A DNA stretch of 43,525 nt from Streptosporangiaceae bacterium (GTDB lineage Bacteria > Actinomycetota > Actinomycetes > Streptosporangiales > Streptosporangiaceae): the NCBI GenBank assembly GCA_019245115.1, contig JAFARZ010000376.1, positions 1 to 43,525 of the forward strand, in the 5' to 3' direction. Below the pieces are notes generated by a model. That model was not told where the DNA came from and searched no databases. It saw nothing but the letters and a program-made list of their open reading frames with translations. Position 1 is the first letter of the stretch. Each line of letters begins with the position of its first letter. Positions 38,977-43,525 of the stretch are shown in pieces. The translations under genes were made by a program, and so were the position numbers.

Positions 38977-41324
38977 CAGAATCCCGGGAAGGCATTCTTG
39001 ACGAGCATCTGGAACTCGGCCGGGAAGAACTGGCCGGCCGGGACATCGAAGCCCGGTATCGAGCCGGTGGAGTAGGTGTTCCCGTTGCCGTCGGTGTTGG
39101 TGCCGTTCGGGTCACAGTGCGGGTCACCATGCGAGTGGGTCGAGGTCGGGTAATCACCGTCGGACTCGCCCGGCGGCTTGATCCACACGTAGGCCAGGAT
39201 GGGGCTGGACGAACCGAACGGCTGGTCGGCCGGCCGGGCGCCGATGCCCGCGTTGTTCTGGTTGCACCAGTCGCCGCGGAACGGCCGCTGGTCGACCTTG
39301 TTCGCCGCGACGTACGCGGCGGCCGTGGTCGGCGAGCTGTTCAGCGAGGTCGGCCGCAGCGGACCGCCCCAGCCGTTTCGTGAGGTGTCGATCAGGAACT
39401 TCTTGCTCGCCGGGAAGCCGGCCGACACCAGCGTGTTGTACATCGCGGTGTCGTAGCTGAGCTCGTCGAAGGTCGGGTTGAACTGGTAGAAGGTCACCGA
39501 GTCCAGGTTCTGCCCGCCGACGTTCATCGTCGGGTTGGTCAGGAACGGCTCCTGAGTCGGCGTGTAGTTGGCCGTGTCGCTGATGAAGCCGTCGATGCTG
39601 GCGTAACCAGCGGTCGTGGCCTGCACCACGGAGTTGTACACGGCCGGGGTGCCGGTCATGTTGCTCGGCCAGCCGAGCCACGCCGAGTGCGCGATGTCCA
39701 TGTAGTTGTACACGTTGGAAATCGCGTGCAGCTTGTTCAGCGCGTAGGTGATGCCCTGCTCGTAGAACGGGGTGGACGTCTGGCAGGCCGACTTGGACTG
39801 GTTGGTGACCACGTTGGGCAGGGAGTCGGGCTCGATGATCGCGACGACCCGGATGGGCGAGCTGGCGAACTGGCTCAGGATCGAAGCGATCGGGTTGATG
39901 TACTGGGTCTCGTATTCGGTCAGGCCCGCGCTGGTGGCCGGGATCTCACCGTTGGAGGCCAGCGCCGCGCAGTCCCGGCCGGGCAGGTCGTAGATCACGA
40001 TCTCAACCAGAGCCGGTGTGGACGCGGTGCCCATCGCGGCCGCGTTGGTGAGCTGCTGCATCAGGCCGGTCCGGGTGCCGGTGGCGGTGGCGCCGCCGGT
40101 GATGGACGCGATCGTGTCCAGCCAGATGGCGGTCTGGAAGTTGGCCACCGATGCCTCGGTGCTGGAACCATCGGCCGTGGCCTGGGCCTGCACTTCCTTG
40201 ACGTAGTCGGGGTTGAGGTACGGCTTGGATCCGGCGAACGGGTCCGCGACGTGGCCGCCGCTACCGCCGCCGCTGGTCTCGCTCACGGTGAAGGTCACCG
40301 ACGTGAGACCCGAGGCGCTCGCGGTGAACGTCGCCGCGCCGGTGCTGGAGCTGTCCGCGGTGACCGTCACGCTCTGCGCGGTGCCGAAGTTGGACGGCGT
40401 GAACGTCAGCGAACCGCCCGCGGTCACCGACAAGCCGGTGTTCCCGGAGGTCCGGGCCGTCGTCACCGTGACGTTCGACGTGGGCGCGGCGGACAGCGAT
40501 ATCCCGACGGTTCCCGTCGTGCCCTGGGTGACGTTCTGCGATGTAGGACTAACGACCAGGGTGGGGGTTCCTCCGCTGCCGCTGGTCTCGGTGACGGTGA
40601 AGGTCACCGACGTAAAGCCGGAGGCGCTGACGGTGAAGGTCGCCGCTCCCGTCCCGGCGGAATCAGCGGCGATCGTCACGTTCTGCGCGGTGGCGAAGTT
40701 GGACGGCGTAAACGTCAGCGACCCGCCGGCGGATACCGACAGGCCGTTGTTCCCGGAGGTGAACGCCGTGGTCACCGTCACGTTCGCGGACGGCGCGGCG
40801 GACAGCGATACCCCGACGGTTCCCGTGGAACCCTGGGTGATGTTCTGCGCCGTCGGACTCACGACGAGGCTGCCGCCCCCACCAGACGTCTGGCCGGTGC
40901 ACGCCACGCCGTTGACCGTGAACGCGGTCGGGTTGGTGTTGGTGCCGCTGTAGCTGAACTGGGCGCCGAAGTTGACGGTCCCGTTGGTGGCCACGCTGCC
41001 GTTGTAGCTGGCGTTGGTCACCGTGACGTTCTCGCCGGACTGCGCCCAGGTCCCGTTCCAGCCGTTGGAGAGCTGCTGGTTCCCGGAATAGGAGTACCCG
41101 AGGCTCCAACTGGTGATCGGCGAGCCTAGGTTCGTGATCGTGATCGACACGACGAAGCCAGTGCTCCACTGAGACTGGATCGAATAGGCCACCGAGCAGC
41201 CGGTCGCCGCATTAGCGGACGGCGACCCAACGATCGCCGCCGCGCTCAGCCCCGCGACGCCCAGGACGGACGTCGCCAACAACGCGACAAACCGGCGCAA
41301 CCTCCGAAAGTTGCGCAATTTCAT
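38976..41324 (-). CDS. Secreted GH6 cellulase (cellobiohydrolase or endoglucanase) with CBM2 and two Ig-like modules
   Basis: Exported enzyme of 782 residues. The signal peptide at 1-39 ends SANA and is followed by CBM2 at about 41-138. Two tandem Ig/Calx-beta-like modules lie at about 146-240 and 250-345 (LVVSPTAQNITQGSTGTVG and LVVSPTSQNVTQGTTGTVG), then the GH6 domain from about 358 to the end. GH6 marks are TAIWLDTIASITGG, EIVIYDLPGRDCAALASNGE with a catalytic Asp, VVAIIEPDSLPN, and HSAWLGWPSN. The C-terminal part (FIDTSRNG-type FLIDTSRNGWG, YVWIKPPGESDG) is typical of exo-acting actinobacterial GH6. GGAGG stands 9 bases before the ATG. It is the first gene of a two-gene operon, divergent from GH48. 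Confidence 0.95.
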   Translation of the reverse strand: MKLRNFRRLRRFVALLATSVLGVAGLSAAAIVGSPSANAATGCSVAYSIQSQWSTGFVVSITITNLGSPITSWSLGYSYSGNQQLSNGWNGTWAQSGENVTVTNASYNGSVATNGTVNFGAQFSYSGTNTNPTAFTVNGVACTGQTSGGGGSLVVSPTAQNITQGSTGTVGVSLSAAPSANVTVTTAFTSGNNGLSVSAGGSLTFTPSNFATAQNVTIAADSAGTGAATFTVSASGFTSVTFTVTETSGSGGTPTLVVSPTSQNVTQGTTGTVGISLSAAPTSNVTVTTARTSGNTGLSVTAGGSLTFTPSNFGTAQSVTVTADSSSTGAATFTASASGLTSVTFTVSETSGGGSGGHVADPFAGSKPYLNPDYVKEVQAQATADGSSTEASVANFQTAIWLDTIASITGGATATGTRTGLMQQLTNAAAMGTASTPALVEIVIYDLPGRDCAALASNGEIPATSAGLTEYETQYINPIASILSQFASSPIRVVAIIEPDSLPNVVTNQSKSACQTSTPFYEQGITYALNKLHAISNVYNYMDIAHSAWLGWPSNMTGTPAVYNSVVQATTAGYASIDGFISDTANYTPTQEPFLTNPTMNVGGQNLDSVTFYQFNPTFDELSYDTAMYNTLVSAGFPASKKFLIDTSRNGWGGPLRPTSLNSSPTTAAAYVAANKVDQRPFRGDWCNQNNAGIGARPADQPFGSSSPILAYVWIKPPGESDGDYPTSTHSHGDPHCDPNGTNTDGNGNTYSTGSIPGFDVPAGQFFPAEFQMLVKNAFPGF
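40891..41096 (-). repeat. CBM2-coding block, near-identical to 38561-38766
   Basis: Partner of the block in the downstream GH5 gene, offset 2330 bp, 204 of 206 bases equal. Both encode the central part of the CBM2 from LGYSYSGNQQLSNGWNGTW to the final GVACTGQ. Confidence 0.9.
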
Positions 41325-42059
41325 GACAGGTACCTCCAGGAATGGTCAGAGCGCAGCCGGAACACGGTCCGGAGCGTCGCTCACGCTAGATGTGCGTATA
41401 CAGGCGGTCAAGAAGCGTGAACCGTGCGGGTACGGAGCAATAGCCCGGCGTCCCGGCGAACCCGCAGGAAGAAGATGTTTCTGTGATGTTAAGCAAACGT
41501 GTGCAGTATTGACGTCGGCGTGCAATTTTCACAGAAGATTCGCCACCGTTCGTTCGTCGAAATGTTCATAAAGATTTGAGGCCGCGGGGGCACGGAGCGC
41601 GGACCTATCACTGGTCAGCGGCATTTCGCGGGCGCGGGCGCGCTCGCCGCGCAAGGCGTGCGGGGGCTCCTGGCGTGTCGGCCAGATCCCGGCGGGCGAC
41701 GGCAGCGCGGGCAACCGGAGCGAGGTTACGGCGACTTAACAAACCGCGAACGCCGGCCATGAGAGTTTCAAGACGGCGGCGAGGTTTCATTAACGCGATA
41801 TATCTGAAATCCGGCACATCCCGGACCCAGGGCCGGTGTCCTCCGCACCCGCGTCTGCGCAGGTAGAACACGGGGAGAGCCGAGGCCGCGTGCCGTCCGC
41901 AGGTCGCCGTAGGTTTACCGCGTCGCTGCGCTCCGTACCGGTTCTCTAGCGGGCCGCGACCGTCCGCTTTCCGCTCACCTCCCCCCGGGTTACGTTGCGG
42001 ATCTCAGGTGCGAGCGCCCACCGCCGCCCAGATTTCCCACTTCCAGCGAGGAGATGCGG
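41325..42059. promoter_or_regulatory. Divergent control region between GH6 and GH48
   Basis: This stretch without a convincing gene must carry both promoters. Inverted half-sites TTCTGTGA (41479-41486) and TCACAGAA (41529-41536) lie 50 bp apart. GTGCAGTATTGAC (41501-41513) and GTGCAATTTTCAC (41520-41532) form an imperfect direct repeat with 19-bp period. GAGAGTTTC near 41763 is one base from GAAAGTTTC seen before the other cellulase. No TGGGAGCGCTCCCA-type CebR/CelR box was found. The half nearest GH48 is GC-rich and featureless. Confidence 0.45.
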
Positions 42060-43525
42060 ATGACTAACCGTCGACCTCGTTCGCGCATGCTGGCCAGTGT
42101 CCTGGCCGCAGCCACCCTGCTGTCTGGCGCGTTGATGGCCGCGTCAGGCAGCGCTTCGGCCTCCCCTGCTCATTCAGCAGGAGCCGCGCGAACATCATCC
42201 ACGGCGAGTAAGGCAGCCAGCGTGCCGCCTGCCGCCGCGCCGATCACGAGCCCGCAAGCGGGCCAGGTGTTCACGCCTGGCTCGGACATCACGCTCCAGG
42301 CGGCGCCCCTTCCGGTCAGCGACATGGTCAAGGACGGGCTCAACGCCAGCCCGGTGACCTCGGTCGCGTTCTACGCGAGCACCGGCCTGACCAGCAACCG
42401 TCTTGTGGGCGTGGCCAAATCGGCGCCCTGGACGGCGAAATGGGCAAACGTGCCAGCGGGTGACTATTCAGTGACCGCGGTGACCACCGACAAGCAAGGA
42501 AAGACGAGCGCGACCTCGACCCCGGTTGCGATCCAGGTCGAGAAGCCGAGCGTCGTGACCAACCAGTCCTCGCTCACGATCAACAAGGGCCAGTCCACTT
42601 CGTTCGGCGTCTCGTTGTCCACGGCGCCCAGCAGCCCCGTCACGGTGCACCTGAGTGACGCCGGCACCGCGACCTCTGTCGCCAAGGGTCAGACGCTGAC
42701 CTTCACGCCTTCGAACTGGAACAAGCCGCAACAGGTCACGGTGGCCGCGGCGAAGACCAAGGCCGGCAGCCATTCGACCGTCACCGCGTCAGCGGCCGGG
42801 CTGGGGAATGCCACGGTCGCGGTAACCGCCGCACCGGCCGCGACCGGATATGACCAGTGGTTCCTCAACCTCTACGACGACATCACGAACACGGCCAACG
42901 GGTACTTCAGCCCGCAGGGCATCCCGTACCACTCGGTCGAGCAGCTCATCGTGGAGGCCCCGGACTACGGTCACGAGACCACTTCGGAGACCTACAGCTA
43001 CTGGCTGTGGCTCGCCGCCGACTTCGGTCGCGTCAGCGGTGACTGGACCGCATTCAACAACGCATGGTCCAACATGCAGCAGTTCATGATCCCGAACGCG
43101 GCCAACCAGCCCGGATGCAGCGCCTACAACGCGTCCTCGCCGGCCACGTACGGACCGGAATCAGCGTCCCCGGCCAATTACCCGGTGGCCCTCAACTCAT
43201 CGGTCCCGGTCGGCTCGGACCCGCTGTCCGCCGAGCTGAACTCGGCCTACGGCGGCTGCACCATCTACGCGCCCATGTGGATCATGGACACCGACAACAG
43301 GTACGGCTTCGGCCAGCAAGAAGACGGAACGTCGACGCCGAGCTGGATCAACACCTTCCAGCGGGGGCCCGAGGAGTCGGTGTGGGACACGGTCCCGCAG
43401 CCGGACTGGGACACGATGAAGTACGGCGGCCCGAACGGCTTCCTTGACCTGTTCAACAACGGCGGCGGCTCGTTCGCCCCGCAGTACAAGTACACCGACG
43501 CGCCGGATGCCGACGCGCGCCTGGT
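42060..43525 (+). CDS. Secreted GH48 cellobiohydrolase, 3' end beyond the window
   Basis: The first 488 residues of a reducing-end-acting exocellulase are present; the frame is open at the window end. There is a signal peptide at about 1-35 (RMLASVLAAATLLSGALMAA, ending ASA) and an Ig-like module at about 58-160 (ITSPQAGQVFTPGSDITL, FYASTGLTSNRLVGV). A Calx-beta-like module follows at about 165-255 (LTINKGQSTSFGVSLSTAP), then the GH48 domain from about 262. IPYHSVEQLIVEAPDYGHE with TTSETYSYWLWLAADFG is the GH48 signature containing the catalytic acid. Having two modules before the catalytic domain is unusual, as a CBM2 is more common. GAGGAG at 42048-42053 supports the ATG at 42060; the ATG at 42054 would abut the site. 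It is transcribed divergently from GH6. Confidence 0.95.
   Translation, partial: MTNRRPRSRMLASVLAAATLLSGALMAASGSASASPAHSAGAARTSSTASKAASVPPAAAPITSPQAGQVFTPGSDITLQAAPLPVSDMVKDGLNASPVTSVAFYASTGLTSNRLVGVAKSAPWTAKWANVPAGDYSVTAVTTDKQGKTSATSTPVAIQVEKPSVVTNQSSLTINKGQSTSFGVSLSTAPSSPVTVHLSDAGTATSVAKGQTLTFTPSNWNKPQQVTVAAAKTKAGSHSTVTASAAGLGNATVAVTAAPAATGYDQWFLNLYDDITNTANGYFSPQGIPYHSVEQLIVEAPDYGHETTSETYSYWLWLAADFGRVSGDWTAFNNAWSNMQQFMIPNAANQPGCSAYNASSPATYGPESASPANYPVALNSSVPVGSDPLSAELNSAYGGCTIYAPMWIMDTDNRYGFGQQEDGTSTPSWINTFQRGPEESVWDTVPQPDWDTMKYGGPNGFLDLFNNGGGSFAPQYKYTDAPDADARL

Noticed and set aside
34813..43525. CebR/CelR boxes (TGGGAGCGCTCCCA type) for the cellulases
   Set aside because: Searched by eye in all three upstream regions; only short GAGCG-T-CGCTC at about 41376 was found, which is too weak.
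1..43525. tRNA, rRNA, CRISPR arrays, complete insertion sequences or prophage genes
   Set aside because: No cloverleaf, rRNA-like stretch, regular spacer array, transposase or integrase was recognised anywhere in the window.

Overview
The window is high-GC DNA with strong GC bias at third codon positions. GTG starts, four-base start/stop overlaps, a SARP regulator, an ECF sigma factor, a HemD-winged-helix nitrogen regulator and CBM2-bearing cellulases all point to a filamentous, soil-type actinomycete. The exact genus cannot be read from the sequence.

Layout. 1-303: end of an interspersed hairpin repeat and a 27-bp direct repeat. 367-2448: NarL-type two-component system whose kinase carries an odd inserted domain. 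2519-7472: ECF sigma factor, a membrane-anchored partner, and a large secreted S53 peptidase, closely spaced. 7551-12005: SARP/ATPase regulator and a methyltransferase separated by three 11-bp-spaced direct repeats, a textbook SARP operator pattern. 12045-13991: DUF222-HNH (13E12-like) protein. 14370-24374: nitrate assimilation island (nitrate reductase, NAD(P)H/FAD/[2Fe-2S] reductase, nirB, nirD, an nnaR-like HemD-wHTH regulator, and narK on the opposite strand). The three transcription-unit heads share a four-element, 11-bp-spaced box and probably make leaderless mRNAs. Nitrate enters through NarK, is reduced to nitrite by the molybdo-enzyme and its flavoprotein partner, and then to ammonium by siroheme NirBD.

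24471-29705: an MHS-type transporter, a scar of two gene remnants (SDR and PadR) abutting at their lost 5' ends, then a four-gene reverse-strand operon for the lower meta-cleavage pathway (hydratase, acylating acetaldehyde dehydrogenase, aldolase, and a degenerate second hydratase). A palindrome matching the KstR2 consensus precedes the operon.

29748-34766: secreted NodB/Agd3-like deacetylase, an unknown helical protein, a hemerythrin, a channel-like membrane protein and a thymidylate-kinase-like P-loop protein. 34813-43525: cellulose degradation island with an E1-like GH5 with CBM2, a second GH5 with CBM2, a GH6 with CBM2 and two Ig-like modules, and a divergent GH48 cut by the window end. 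Together these are the classic endo/exo cellulase set.

A family of hairpin repeats (window start, two copies at 22.3-22.9 kb, one inverted copy at 36.8-37.0 kb) sits between the functional islands. The most unusual points are the kinase insertion, the S8-scaffold/S53-catalytic peptidase, the SARP operator, the hairpin family with compensatory changes, and the decayed hydratase that has kept its translational coupling.
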